From NCBI GenBank assembly GCA_947846985.1, contig CANTUZ010000025.1, positions 13,762,100 through 13,826,099 on the forward strand: a stretch of 64,000 nucleotides of DNA. The letters run 5' to 3'. This document shows, piece after piece, positions 1 through 10,788 of this stretch. The DNA is from Fratercula arctica (taxonomy: Eukaryota > Chordata > Aves > Charadriiformes > Alcidae). A program made the translations under genes and the position numbers. The notes under the pieces are model-generated. The model did not search any database and was not told where the DNA came from. It saw only the letters and a list, made by a program, of their open reading frames with translations. How positions within the stretch are numbered: the first letter of the stretch is position 1; every line of letters begins with the position of its first letter.

Positions 1-2279
1 TAACAGCAAACGAAGTGTGGAATCCACAAGCCTTTTACAATGCCCAGAGCTTTGGGAGGTATATAAACTTCTGTAATTCAGCTTGGAATTCCTGTAAAAC
101 AATCAGAGGTGAAGATGAATTATGCTAAAAGCATATAATAATTGTAGCATGGTTACATACACAACCATGACGGACTCAATGCAAGAATTCCTACCGAATG
201 CAATAACCTGGTGGATAACGCCAATTGTCCTTTCTGGCCTTAAGAAGTTACGAGCTTGATTTCAGTAGTCTAACTAAACCAGTCTTCCTTGTCCCATTGC
301 CAATTCCTTCCAGATGACTGCAATGGGAGTTGCACTAGTGGTAAGCCTGTCCTCCTTTTCTGTTCTATTCTGAACAGGTAATATAACGCAAGGTCAAAAC
401 CAGAGTACTCTGAATCCCAGTTATTAAGTGCAATTTTATAATCAACAGAAGATACAATATATGACCTTAAGAAGACAAAAACAACCAGTCTAACCTGTAT
501 CAGCACAGGGTTTTTTTTTTCTTGCTATATCAACATTATGCCCAACATATTTGTGCTGGGGACAATTTTTCCAGAGTTGATCATCCTTTCAACAAACTGA
601 TTTTCTAGCTAAAAGTTAAGAAAATCATTGTCCCAAAAGAAGATTTATCAGAATAAGAGATGGGGTACAGCCAGGGATTAGTGGCCAGAAGTTTAAAAAA
701 AAAACATAAAACAAACAAAAAAACCCAAAAACAAAAACAAAAAACCCACAACAAAACACCAAACAGAAACAGCAAACCACAGACTTTACCAGGCTAATCT
801 TGTACATAGAGTGTTCACACACATACACACACACAATGCACCATCATATAAAATGCCTTTCATAAACATTATTATATATCATTTTTAAAAATGCAGAGCA
901 CCAAAAAGCTCCAAAAGTAAAACCTACTATACCAACCATAGTAAAAATACATAAGAGAACAACACTGTGTGTTCTGGGAAAATACGGGCACCCCTCAAAC
1001 TACAGAAGAGAAAAGAGCAAACAAAAAGCACCCGGAGAAAGTTAGATCAGCTCTACATGCAGCAAAGCATTCCTCAAGTCTTACTGCACAAAAAGCCAGG
1101 AAGAAGTAGGACCCAAAGCAGCACAAACAAGGCTAGCACCCTCTCCGCATCTATTATTAGTTCTGAAATACTTAACAGCACTGGCTTCTCACATGGAAAG
1201 AGCAGAGTTAATATATAGTCCACAGGTATCGACTAACAAAGGTCTGACTTGTATGCTAACTCATGTTGGGCAAGCCATCACTAAATAGGAACCACTCCAG
1301 TATTTAAATTTTGTCTATTTTTCTTTCATATCAAAACAATTCAGTATGCTACGCAACATAAAAGAGTTACTAATCCCATTCATTAAAAACCTGATTCTGG
1401 AATTTTCATAAACAGATAACACTGCTTACAGTAATAATTGCGTTGTGTTTGAACTGTTAAGGCCTTCGTCCTGCATTTTGTTGACAGAAGTTCCACTTGT
1501 TTTAATTCTAAAGGCAGTGTCTCACTAAAACAATCGTGTCCATTTGGAGATAGGGTGAGAGGAGTTATAAGAGCCTGTTGCTTTAAACTAAAAAAACCTC
1601 ACAGCTTTTCCCAGGAGCAAAAATACATTTGTAAATATGATACGTATATGCAGAGATAACTTTCAGCCCATGGAAAAACTGCTTTTAAGAATTCTAAAAC
1701 CAGATTATACTGTGGAAAAAAAGAATTAGAGGTGGAATTGTTGATACAGCCTTATACTAAGCTGAAAACTTCATTGAAGCTGCCAATATTTGTACTTCCT
1801 TTACATTTCACAGTCCACTTTTGGACTTTTTGTTGATTCTGTCATTTCCCTGCCTACTTCCTTATAAAATGAATCTATTCAGGATAGCAGCAGAACAGTT
1901 ATTCCCTCCAACAAATCAAGATCTTCTGCCCCAGGGAAGATCATCCCTGCTAGTGGGCCAGTTTGGTTTCTGCATTTTATTCACCTCTTGGGGAGAGTCA
2001 AACCCTTACCTTAGCCCTCAGCAAGACAAGATGAGCTATAGATTTGACTAGGGAAGAAGTTACTATTTGTCTGAGACAGCTAGTTAGCATATAGCAAATG
2101 TTGTTTCCTCCTCTCATACTCCCCCCATATATCTGAGAGCAGTGGAGAGCATTCTAGAGTGACTTAACAAGTAAACAGGAGATAAGTACCTTCTGGTCTC
2201 ACAGCAAGGGGCTCACGGCAAGCATCACCTGCCTAGGACAAGTAGGGATATACGACAAGAGATTGAGGCATGACTAGCA
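1..2279. other. unique AT-rich DNA, probably RICTOR intron 2
   Basis: No repeat family, RNA gene or convincing exon is visible here. Because RICTOR exons 1 and 2 lie just to the right on the minus strand, this stretch would be intron 2 if the local order is correct. The short ORFs look like chance reading frames: none is bounded by splice sites or resembles a known protein. Confidence 0.5.
695..770. repeat. A-rich simple sequence (CAAA-type)
   Basis: A run of A tracts separated by single C or CCC, followed at 816-835 by a short CA-rich stretch. It is low-complexity sequence, possibly the decayed tail of an old insertion, with no source element recognisable. Confidence 0.6.
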
Positions 2280-2751
2280 GCCACCGCCGAGGTGCTCGGT
2301 CCCGAGATGCCGAGCATAGCCACGGCCGGAGGGCGCCCCAACAGCAAGGCTGACAGGAACGGCGCAGGCAGCCCCACCGCGGGCCGGATACTGTAAACAG
2401 CCCCATCTACAAACGACGGCCCCCTTCGAAAACAATCCCAGAAGCAGCCGAGGAGCCTCTGCTCACACGCAGGGGTTCCCCTCGCTTGTGGCCAGGGGAG
2501 GCCAGCCCTGTGGCCTCAGCACAGCCTCGCAGTGCCCGAGGGGCGCCGGGGAGATGCTTCCACCTATGGGCAGGCCCACTCACTACAGGACATCAGGCCG
2601 AGCACCGGCACCCGGCGAACCCCGCTCTATCTTGCCCCCCCCCTTCCCCCCACACCACCGCAAGGCACCAGGCCGCTCGCCGCCAGCGGCATCCCTCTCG
2701 GCGGGCGCGCAACAAAGGGCAGGCAGTGAACCCCGCCCCACTGGCCCGTAC

Positions 2752-2799
2752 CTCGGCTGAGATCAAGGGGGATGTTCTCCTCACCGCTGTCGTTCCGAC
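2752..2799 (-). CDS. RICTOR: RICTOR coding exon 2 (48 nt)
   Basis: On the minus strand a 48-nt exon is bounded by an acceptor (CCCCGCAG before 2799) and a donor (GTACGG after 2752). It continues the frame of exon 1 and encodes R-N-D-S-G-E-E-N-I-P-L-D-L-S-R, ending in phase 1. This is close to the mammalian RICTOR N-terminus, recalled from memory as RNDSGEEN-x-PLDL-x-R. RICTOR is the scaffold subunit of mTOR complex 2, which phosphorylates AKT, SGK and PKC in the cytoplasm. The phase-1 end fits exactly the phase of the exon found at 10691, but that exon lies on the opposite strand. Confidence 0.85.
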
Positions 2800-2970
2800 C
2801 TGCGGGGACGGGAGAAAGAGGTGCGTTAAGCTGGCGGGAAGAAAGAAGTCGGAGAACGGAGGAGAAGAGGAGGGAGCAGAGAGGATAGCTGTGTACCAGC
2901 GCAGGGCAAGAGCCACCGGGGGAAAAGCGGAGGAGGCAGCCTACCACAGCAGCCTGCCCAAGCCTCCTAC

Positions 2971-3019
2971 CTCGGATACGGAGGTGCCTCAATGAGCGGG
3001 CACGAAGACTCAACGCCAT
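2971..3019 (-). CDS. RICTOR: RICTOR coding exon 1 (start codon, 49 nt)
   Basis: ATG at 3019 (minus) has a good context, A at -3 and G at +4. The 49-nt coding part encodes M-A-L-S-L-R-A-R-S-L-R-H-L-R-I-R and the first base of the next Gly codon, then a donor (GAG|GTAGGA). A 171-bp intron separates it from exon 2. The pattern matches the RICTOR N-terminus, where a short Arg-rich stretch precedes RGRNDSGEEN. The longer minus-strand ORF reading through both introns is not the gene: the splice sites and the family match decide the structure. The 5'UTR extends into the CpG island. Confidence 0.82.
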
Positions 3020-3420
3020 GTTTACGACCACACAATCACAACACCGGAAACCTCACCCACTCTCGCGAGAAGTCCACGAAGCCGCAGCCGGCACCCTCTC
3101 CTCCGCCTTGTAGCCACGCTGCCAGTAGGAGGAGCGTGGGGGCGGTCGGGGCAGTCGTTGCTGCCCCCGAGAGGCCCTGTTTGGCCGCGGCCCCTTTTCC
3201 GTGTTGAAGCGGTACTCTGGGACCGCTCGGCGCGAGGGGCAGGCGGCGGCCTCAAGTACCAGAGGGTGGGTAAGAGCTACTGCTCCTCAGGCTTCCTGGA
3301 ACGGCGGTGCAGGGTTCTGTCTGCCTGGGCGCAACACCTGAGTCACGCTTCCAGCGCCTCTGCGAGGCCGGGTGGGCAACGTGGCAAAATGCCTTACTTT
3401 CCTGAAGAGCTCACGTTGCT

Positions 3421-4741
3421 GGGAACTGACTTCCTACATAACTGTTCTATCACCACATCTAAAGATTTTTAGTCTGTCAATGAAGTTACTTTTTGTTTTG
3501 TTTTGTTTTATGAAGTTTTCCTGATTACTTTTCTTTTTTGACACTGCACTTGCCTTGTGATGAGATGGTAATTCAAGTAGATGCAGCATGACCGTTGGCA
3601 TTATATAACAGATGTTTTCAGTGCTCCACTTCTTAATATGTGAAGTAATTAAAAACAGAAAAAGGAAAAAAATATCTTTTCATTGCTTTCTTGATTTAGT
3701 CAGTGAGTCTCTCTGCAGGCTCAAGTGTTGATCTATTTCTTACCTTGACGTTTATTAAACTTACCTATTAAAATCAGTGTATGTATAAAAAAATTAACTT
3801 GAAAAGAAGTTCCACTATAATAAACAGTATATTTGCATATACTTGCTCTTGTTCTTTTTAGGCAAAAGTTTAAATAAGCAGATATATCTTACATCATATC
3901 CTGAAGCTTCAGACAGCCACAGCCAAGACAAGTTCTGTCACCCAGACTTCCCAAAATCTCAAGAACAAAACCATCAAACATTAATCAAATTGAAGCATAG
4001 CAGTAGCCAGCCATATAAAAAATAGCTTCATAAGGTCAGGTAATTGTTTTCCTGTTTTGTAGTCCATCATTTTCCACTTAGTTTTCCCTCCTCTCTAAGG
4101 GTAGTCTTTCAATTCACATCCTGCATTACTCATAAAAATATGGTTTTATTAAGTTTCATCTGAAAAATTGTAAATTAGCTTTTACACTGATTGGTTGCAC
4201 TTCTAAAATGTTAATACTGATTTAGGGGATTAAAAATAATTATTTATAAAGCCAGAGTAGAAAAACAGTGATAGTATCACTTTTAACTTTCTGGCATATC
4301 AGTTCATTGACACACATATAAGACTCTTGTTGTAATAGGATTATGTCAAGTATATTTAGATTAAAATACCATTTTCAACAGCTTTCCTATTTCAATTTTT
4401 GCTTATTAAATAAGAAGCTAATGTTCTTGAAGAACCTCATGTTCTCAAAATGAAAAGGTCTAAATAATAATATCTCATCCATCCATAACACAGGACCAAA
4501 GCGTATCAAACTTCCTTAAATTATTTCATCAATATGCCTCAGGGCTGCCCTTTAAATTTTATGTCGAGGAAACCCTTGACTTCCTGAAAATGCCAAATTA
4601 GGCGCTGCTTCTGGTAGTAATATTGTATCCTGTTTACTACAAATTCTACTGTGACTAATTAATTTCACATAAGCTTTGAAGCACCAATAAGCGTTGGCCC
4701 ACTATTAAACTTCTGGATTGTATTTGAACCTGTAATCTGCA
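3421..4741. other. unique AT-rich DNA
   Basis: Upstream flank of RICTOR exon 1 by minus-strand orientation. No exon, repeat family or RNA gene is recognised. Confidence 0.45.
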
Positions 4742-5347
4742 TGCAGCATCCTGGCCTGTATCAGAAATAGTGTGGTGAGTAGGACTAGGGAAGTGATCAT
4801 CCCCCTGTACTCGGCACTGGTGAGGCCCCACCTGAAGTACTGTGTCCAGTTTTGGGCCCCTCACCACAAAAAAAGACATTGAGGTGCTGGGGTGTCCAGA
4901 GAAGGGCAACGAAGCTGGTGAGGGGTCTGGAGAACAAGTCTTATGAGGAATGGCTGAGGGAGCTGGGGTTGTTTAGCCTGGAGAAAAGGAGGCTGAGGGG
5001 AGACCTTATTGCTGTCTACAACTACCTGAAAGGAGGTTGTAGAGAGGTGGGGGTCAGTCTCTTCTCCCAAGTAACAGCCGATAGGACAAGGGGAAATGGC
5101 CTCAAGTTGCACCAGGGGAGGTTTAGATTAGATATTAGGAAAATTTTTTACACTGAAAGGGTTATTAAGCATTGGAACAGGCTGCCCAGGGAAGCGGTGG
5201 AATCACCATCCCTGGAGGTATTTAAGAGATGGGTAGACGTAGTGCTTAGAGATTTGATTTAGTGATGGTTTTTGTCAGAGTTAGGTTGATGGTTGGACTC
5301 GATGATCTGAAAGGTCCCTTCCAACCTAGGCAATTCTATGATTCTAT
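4742..5347 (+). mobile_element. CR1 LINE, 5'-truncated
   Basis: This holds the C-terminal end of the CR1 reverse transcriptase reading frame (4852-5262: [22 protein letters not shown], then [15 protein letters not shown]) and the CR1 3' tail ending in two ATTCTATG units at about 5332-5347. CR1 is the dominant bird non-LTR retrotransposon, and most copies are 5'-truncated like this one. A GCTGGGGTGTCC stretch near 4885 lacks a base relative to other copies in the window, which breaks the frame. The 5' boundary is approximate. Confidence 0.9.
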
Positions 5348-7225
5348 GTAAGATCTTTTGGACCTCATACTAAATGTTAGTGGCATACAGCACTTATTTC
5401 TTCCCTTATAGATACAAAGTCAGACAGACACAATGTATTTTAAAAGAACTAGTACATCTTCCAACAAGGGATAGTAAGAAAGAAGTAATGTTTAAATTCT
5501 AGTGTACTCTTTTGCTACTTTGTTCTTGCAGACACCCTTCAATAATCAAAATATTTCACTTAACTCACTGGGCTCCAGTTTTCTCTTTTTTTTTTTTTTC
5601 ACCAGTTATATTTGAATTATACAGTCAAAATTACAAAAATTAGGTTGTCTCTGATAATGACACACGAAAAAATGCAATAATGTCAGTTATAAGTGGTAAC
5701 CCACAAGGCTGCACTGAAGATACTGAAGATTTTTAAGCTTTTTGTTATGGTGAAATGTAAAGTAGCAAGTATGCGTTTAGCCTTAACTACCACTTAGATA
5801 TGTGGGAGCTCCCCACAAAAGAAAAAAAAAACATGCCACAAAATGATGGCCCTTAAAATGTCATGGCCATAATTGGTATGAGTCCTCCTTACCCTGTGAG
5901 AGTAAAGGACATTTTGGGATCTGTTTTTGGAGCTTTTCCCCTGTTCTGTTCTCTTATTAAATTTTGGGAAAGAATCACAAAAGTTTAAATAAAAAGTGAT
6001 TAAGGTTCCTTACCTATCAAATTTTCTACGCATTTTCATCAGCTACTATTGCTGCTGAGTACGCAGGAGGGGAGAAATGATGGGGGGGGAGCTATTTTGT
6101 CCATTTGGAGGGGGGAAATTAATACCAAAGAGAAAATTAAATTCTTCACTGGTCTGATGGCTGTCTGTATCACAAATTACAGTTTATCCAGCATAAGGCA
6201 GCCTCTTTGATTTATTATTTTTGTCTTAACTAGATTGTTAATTAGTGAAACCTCACATTTAGGCACCCATTCATGTACAATTTTTCACAGCATTCTGCAC
6301 TGTGTAATCCTATTGAAGCTGTGAAAAGCAACAGGTATTGATTCTGCATATGATTGGCATATTAATTCGACCTGAGAAAAAAAAACCTTTAAAAAAACCA
6401 CAGCTGTTAAGTATTTCAGTCCAAATAAACTCCAGTAAGAGGGCTGAAGCTATATGTAAGGATAATTTATCATCATCTGATTCAAAATCCTTATGGCAGC
6501 AGAAACATTTATAAGTCTTCATGGTCCTTTTTTTTGAAACTGAAGAAGCCCATTAACATTTTAGGCTTGCTAACATTTTAATAACAAATTTATGAGATGC
6601 TCAGGAGTCAGTGGATATCATTAGAACAGGCTTCAGTCTCTTACATGGCCAGTAGCAAGTAGCTTGCTATGAACATTCCTGTCAGTACAGAAAGGAGTAG
6701 AAAAAGGGACGGGATAGAAAAGATTTTTTTATTTGTTATTTAATTTAAGCTGGTGGTAGTAAGATTTACTTATGTATAGCATCCCAACTTAAGTGCTGAA
6801 AAAATCTCCACCAAATACTGAGGGCAGAAGGAAGGTATGTTTGGACTAATTTAAATGCTATGGGATAAACAGCATAGAATGCAAAATACAAGAATTGTAA
6901 GTCTTCTTAGTGGTTCAGTGAGTCATAAAACCTCTGCTGGTGTCACCCACAGAGTTAGGAATCTTGCAAATAAAAATGGGCATTTAAACAGAGCAGCTTT
7001 AAAAATGAGATAAAAATGAAAGTGCCAGGGGCAGGAATGCAGAAGTAGGGGTGCAGTTTAAAAGGATGAAAAGAGAAAGGAACAAGGAAGCAGAAAAGCA
7101 AAGGACAGATCACCATGGTCAGAAGATCAAGGAAAAGAGGAATAATTATAGGGAACAGGAAGTAATCAAGAAAGCAAGTAGAGGAGTACAGGGAACATCT
7201 CAGGCAGTGAAAGGAGGCAATGACA
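5348..7225. other. unique AT-rich DNA
   Basis: Intron-like or intergenic sequence with short homopolymer runs (T at about 5587, A at about 5820, G at about 6083). No gene or repeat family is recognised. The purine-rich part at 7040-7225 precedes the next CR1 and may include that element's target. Confidence 0.4.
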
Positions 7226-7253
7226 ACAAAAAAAAAAGGATGTATTTGGATCA

Positions 7254-8070
7254 ATGCAGAAGAAACTGGATCTTGTCCTTACCAACAAGGAGGGGCTGGT
7301 GGGGAATGTCAAGCTCAAGGGCAGCCTTGGCTGCAGTGACAATGAGATGGTGGAGTTCAAGATCCTTAGGGCAGTGAGGAGGGTGCACAGTAAGCTCACT
7401 ACCCTGGACTTCAGGAGGGCAGACTTTGGCTTCTTCAGATACCGGCTTGGTAGACTACCATGGGATAAAGCCCTGGAGGGAAGAGGGGCTCAAGAAGGCT
7501 GGTTAATATTCAAGGACCACCTCCTCCAAGCTCAGGAGAGATGCGTCCCAACAAAGAGGAAGCCAGGCAAAACAGCCAGGAGGCCCGCATGGATGAACAA
7601 GGAGCTCCTGGACACGCTCAAACAGAAAACGCAAGCCTACAGAGGGTGGAAGCAAGGACAGGTAGCCTGGGAGGAATACAGAGAAATTGCCTGAGCAGCC
7701 AGGGATCAGGTTAGGAAAGCTAAAGCCCTGAAAGAGTTAAATCAGGCCAGGGACATCAAGGGCAAAAAGAAAAGCTTCTACAGGTATGTCAGTGATAAAA
7801 GGAAGACTAGGGAAAATGTGTGCCCACTCAGGAAGGAAACGGGAGACTTGGTCACCTGGGACATGGAGAAGGCTGAGGTACTCAATGACTTTTTTTTGCC
7901 TCTGTCTTCATTGGTAAGTGCTCTACCCACACCTCCCAAGTCGCAGAAGGCAAAGGCAGGGACTGGGAGGATGAAGAACCACCCACTGTAGGAGAAAACC
8001 AGGTTCGAGATCATCTGAGGAACCTGAAGGTGCACAAGTCCATGGGACCTGATGAGATTCATCAGTGAGT
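7254..8070 (+). pseudogene. CR1 ORF2, endonuclease C-terminus and linker (broken)
   Basis: The frame 7254-7694 encodes the end of the APE-type endonuclease (L-D-L-V-L-T-N near its start, then [10 protein letters not shown], where active copies have S-D-H) and the basic linker that follows. A TGA ends the frame at 7692-7694; the linker continues in other frames to about 8070. The His of the SDH motif is replaced by Asn, so the domain is inactive as read. Compare the intact version at 34530-35468. Confidence 0.75.
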
Positions 8071-8071
8071 C

Positions 8072-9478
8072 TTGAGGGAGCTGTTGGATAAAGTTTCTAA
8101 GCCACTATCCATCATATTTGAGAAGTCGTGGCAGTCTGGTGAAGTTCCCATTGACTGGAAAAGGGGAAACATAGCCTCCATTTTTACAAAGGGAAAAAAT
8201 GAATACCCGGGGAAGTACAGGTTGGTCAGTCTCACCTCTATTCCCAGCAAGATCATGGAGCAGATCCTCCTGGAAACTCCGATAAGGCACATGGAAAACA
8301 GAGAGGTGATTGGTGAAAGCCAACATGGCTTCACTAAGGGCAAATCATGCCTGACAAATTTGGTGGCCTTCTATGATGAGGTTACAGCATTGGTGGATAA
8401 AGGAAGAGCAACCGACATCATCTACCTGGACTTGTGCAAGGCATTTGACACTGTCCTGCATGACATCCTTGTCTCTCAATTGGAGAGATGTGGATTTGAT
8501 GGATGGACCACTTGGTGGATAAGGAACTGGCTAGACGACCACACTCAAAGAGTTGTGGTCAATGGCTTAATGTCCAAGTGGAGACCAGTGATGAGTGGTG
8601 TTCTTCAGGGGTCAGTACTGGGACCAGTGCTGTTTAACATCTTTTTGGCGACATGGATGTTGGGATTGAGTGTACCCTCAGCAAGTTTTCTGATGACACC
8701 AAGCTGCGTGGAGTGGTCGACACGCTGGAGGGAAAAGATGCCATCCAGAGGGACCTGGACAGGCTTGAGAGGTGGGCCTTGTGTGAACCTCATGAAGTTC
8801 AACCAGGCCAAGTGCAAGGTCCTGCACCTGGGTTGTGGCAATAAATAGCACAAATAGAGGCTGTGTGGCAAACGGCTTGAGAACAGCCCTGAGGAGAAGG
8901 ACACGGGAGTGCTGGTGGACAGGAAACTCAACATGAGGCAGCAAGGCGCGTGTGCAGCCCCGAAAGCTGGCCGCATCAAAAGAAGCGTGGCCAGCAGGTC
9001 GAGGGAGGTGATTCTGCCCCTCTACTCCATTCTCGTGAGACCCCACCTGGAGTACTGCGTCCAGCTCTGGGGCCCCCAACATAAGAAGGACATGGATTTG
9101 TTGGAACGTGTCCAGAGGAGGGCCACGAAGATGATCCGAGGGCTGGAGCACCTCTCCTATGAGGACAGGCTGAGAGAGTTGGGGTTGTTCTCCCTGGAGC
9201 CTTCTCTTCTCCAGGCTGACCTTATAGTGGCCTTCCAGTACCTAAAGGGGGCCTACAGGAAAGCTGGTGAGGGACTTTTTATCAGGGAGTGTAGTGATAA
9301 GATGAGGGGTAACAGTTTTAAACTGAAAGAGGGGAGATTTAGATTAGCTATTAGGAAGAAATTCTTCACTGTGAGGGTAGTGAGACACTGGAACAGGTTG
9401 CCCAGGGAAGTTGTGGATGCCCCATCCCTGGAGGTGTTCAAGGCCAGGCTGGATGGGGCTTTGAGCAGCCTGGTCTAG
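8072..9478 (+). pseudogene. CR1 ORF2, reverse transcriptase domain (broken)
   Basis: 8072-8848 carries RT fingers and palm motifs ([33 protein letters not shown]), and an overlapping frame has F-S-D-D-T-K-L, the CR1 form of the catalytic Y/FxDD box. 8909-9478 carries the RT C-terminus ([53 protein letters not shown]). Frame changes at about 8650 and 8850 split the domain, so no active enzyme is encoded. Confidence 0.85.
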
Positions 9479-9567
9479 TGGGAGGTGTCCCTGCCCATGG
9501 CAGGGGGGTTGGAACTAGATGATCTTTAAGGTCCCTTCCAACTGTAACATTTCTATGATTCTATGTA

Positions 9568-10690
9568 ATGCAATTTTTTTTCTTTATTGGTAATATAATG
9601 CTATTCAACAGTTGATGTCTCCAGCGTAGCCTTGGTATTTCATTTATTTCAAACTACGGTGCCGTTGATAGTGTTGTAGTGCCTATTGCAGGATACAGTG
9701 CATAATCCAAGACTGCAGAAAAATCCTGCAGTCAAGCCTTTGAAAGCTGTCCTACCGCAGTGCTGTTGTATACAGTGCTTAGTGCAGTTTCTGTTACAGG
9801 AGATCTGTGTACAGCTCTGTGCCCAGCCCCACTCTGCTGCTTGTCCCACTGCCTCGACTCCCAGCCTTATTCCCAAAGGCAGGGCAATATTGTCTCTTCT
9901 CTCTGTGTTTGGTAGTCCTTTTCCATTTCCCAACAAAATGCAGGGTCATCAACTGGTGTCTGAATCCTGTGGCTTTTGGTTTGTTTTGTGTGTTTGTGTG
10001 GGTTGTGGTTTGGGTTTTTTTGGGGGGGGATGTGTGTGGGGTTTTTTTGGGGGGTTGGGGATGGTGGACCCTTAGGAAGAAAGGAGAGGTTCCTAGTCCC
10101 CCTGCTTACCTTGTAGTTCACTTCCCATGTCACTGGAAAGCCCCAGCCCTCTAGTAAGTTTAGGGTGATTATTGACAGATTAATATGGAGAACAGAAGAG
10201 AGTCCTGTCTTCCCAAAACATCACCGACCCTTTGTCTGAAGGGAAAACAGAAATCATGTGGCATGGCAATAACATTCTATCTTTTTACTTCTATCTTTAA
10301 GTTGTTTAGTTCTTGTCTTTAAAGTACAAGGGAATAGAGGATAAAGCTGTTCATTTATGAGATGCTAGGATTGGAGTTTCAGACACTAAATGGATTTCTT
10401 TGTCAACTGTAAATCTAAGACATTGATTAAAATCTGCTTTAAAATAGGAGTCTGTCTTTAACGTTTTAAAGGAGTTTTAAGGAGTCTCGCTTTAGCGTTT
10501 ATTCTAGAGAACTCAGACTGGTTTTGGTTCTAGGCATAAATCAATTTGATGCTTCTTGAGGGAAAATGATATGTGTCCTTAATACCAGGAGAATACCTGT
10601 TATATTTAGGAAACTGTATGTTGAATGCATGTTTAGATTTTCGATACTTTTTTTAAACTGTATCTGATAATAATCTGTTTTCTCTTGCAG
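9568..10690. other. unique DNA with a G/T-rich tract
   Basis: Intron-like sequence upstream of the plus-strand RICTOR exon. A G/T-rich low-complexity tract (about 9975-10062) includes four G runs at 10022-10060. The 3' end has a branch/polypyrimidine region leading into the acceptor at 10690. No other gene is recognised. Confidence 0.5.
9975..10062 (+). repeat. G/T-rich low-complexity tract, possible G-quadruplex
   Basis: Runs of 8, 4, 6 and 4 G at 10022-10029, 10038-10041, 10049-10054 and 10057-10060, separated by T or GT stretches. Loops of 8, 7 and 2 nt slightly exceed the strict quadruplex rule, so folding is possible but not assured. Confidence 0.5.
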
Positions 10691-10788
10691 AACCCTGTGA
10701 TAATATGAGAGAGATTCTCCAAAATGTGGCCAAGTTCCAAGGCGTTTCAAATATGAGAAAACTAGGTCACTTGAATAATTTTACTAAG
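10691..10788 (+). CDS. RICTOR: RICTOR coding exon 3 (98 nt), opposite strand to exons 1-2
   Basis: A 98-nt exon sits between a strong acceptor (TCTCTTGCAG at 10681-10690) and a strong donor (AAG|GTAAGAG). In the phase left by exon 2 it encodes (E)-P-C-D-N-M-R-E-I-L-Q-N-V-A-K, then FQGVSNMRKLGHLNNFTK. This matches the RICTOR segment that directly follows PLDL-x-R in mammals (recalled). Phase 1 at the start and phase 0 at the end both fit. It belongs to the start of the N-terminal helical-repeat region. Exons 1 and 2 lie 7.7 kb to the left on the other strand, so they cannot be spliced to this copy as assembled. Confidence 0.88.

Larger units (their letters stand above)
2280..3420. promoter_or_regulatory. 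CpG island / RICTOR promoter region
   Basis: Base composition changes sharply from AT-rich to GC-rich with frequent CG dinucleotides, then returns to AT-rich. The island covers RICTOR coding exons 1 and 2 on the minus strand, so the promoter and 5'UTR are expected at about 3020-3420. No TATA box is obvious, as is common for housekeeping CpG-island promoters. Long overlapping ORFs in this interval are a by-product of high GC and are not reported as genes. A divergent transcript on the plus strand is possible but not shown. Confidence 0.75.
7226..9567 (+). mobile_element. CR1 LINE, 2.3 kb, ORF2 3' part plus tail
   Basis: A longer CR1 copy starting within the endonuclease domain of ORF2 and running through the reverse transcriptase domain to the 3' tail (two ATTCTATG-like units at about 9552-9567). 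It is on the plus strand. The reading frame is broken several times. The 5' boundary is placed where similarity to the other CR1 copies begins and is approximate. Confidence 0.88.

Noticed and set aside
2486..3255. Long overlapping ORFs on both strands in the GC-rich region
   Set aside because: High GC lowers stop-codon frequency. The only supported coding pieces are the two spliced RICTOR exons; the rest reads through introns and 5'UTR.
9535..9567. Short tandem ATTCTATG repeats as microsatellites or CRISPR-like arrays
   Set aside because: They are the normal 3' terminal repeats of CR1 elements and occur at each CR1 end in the window.
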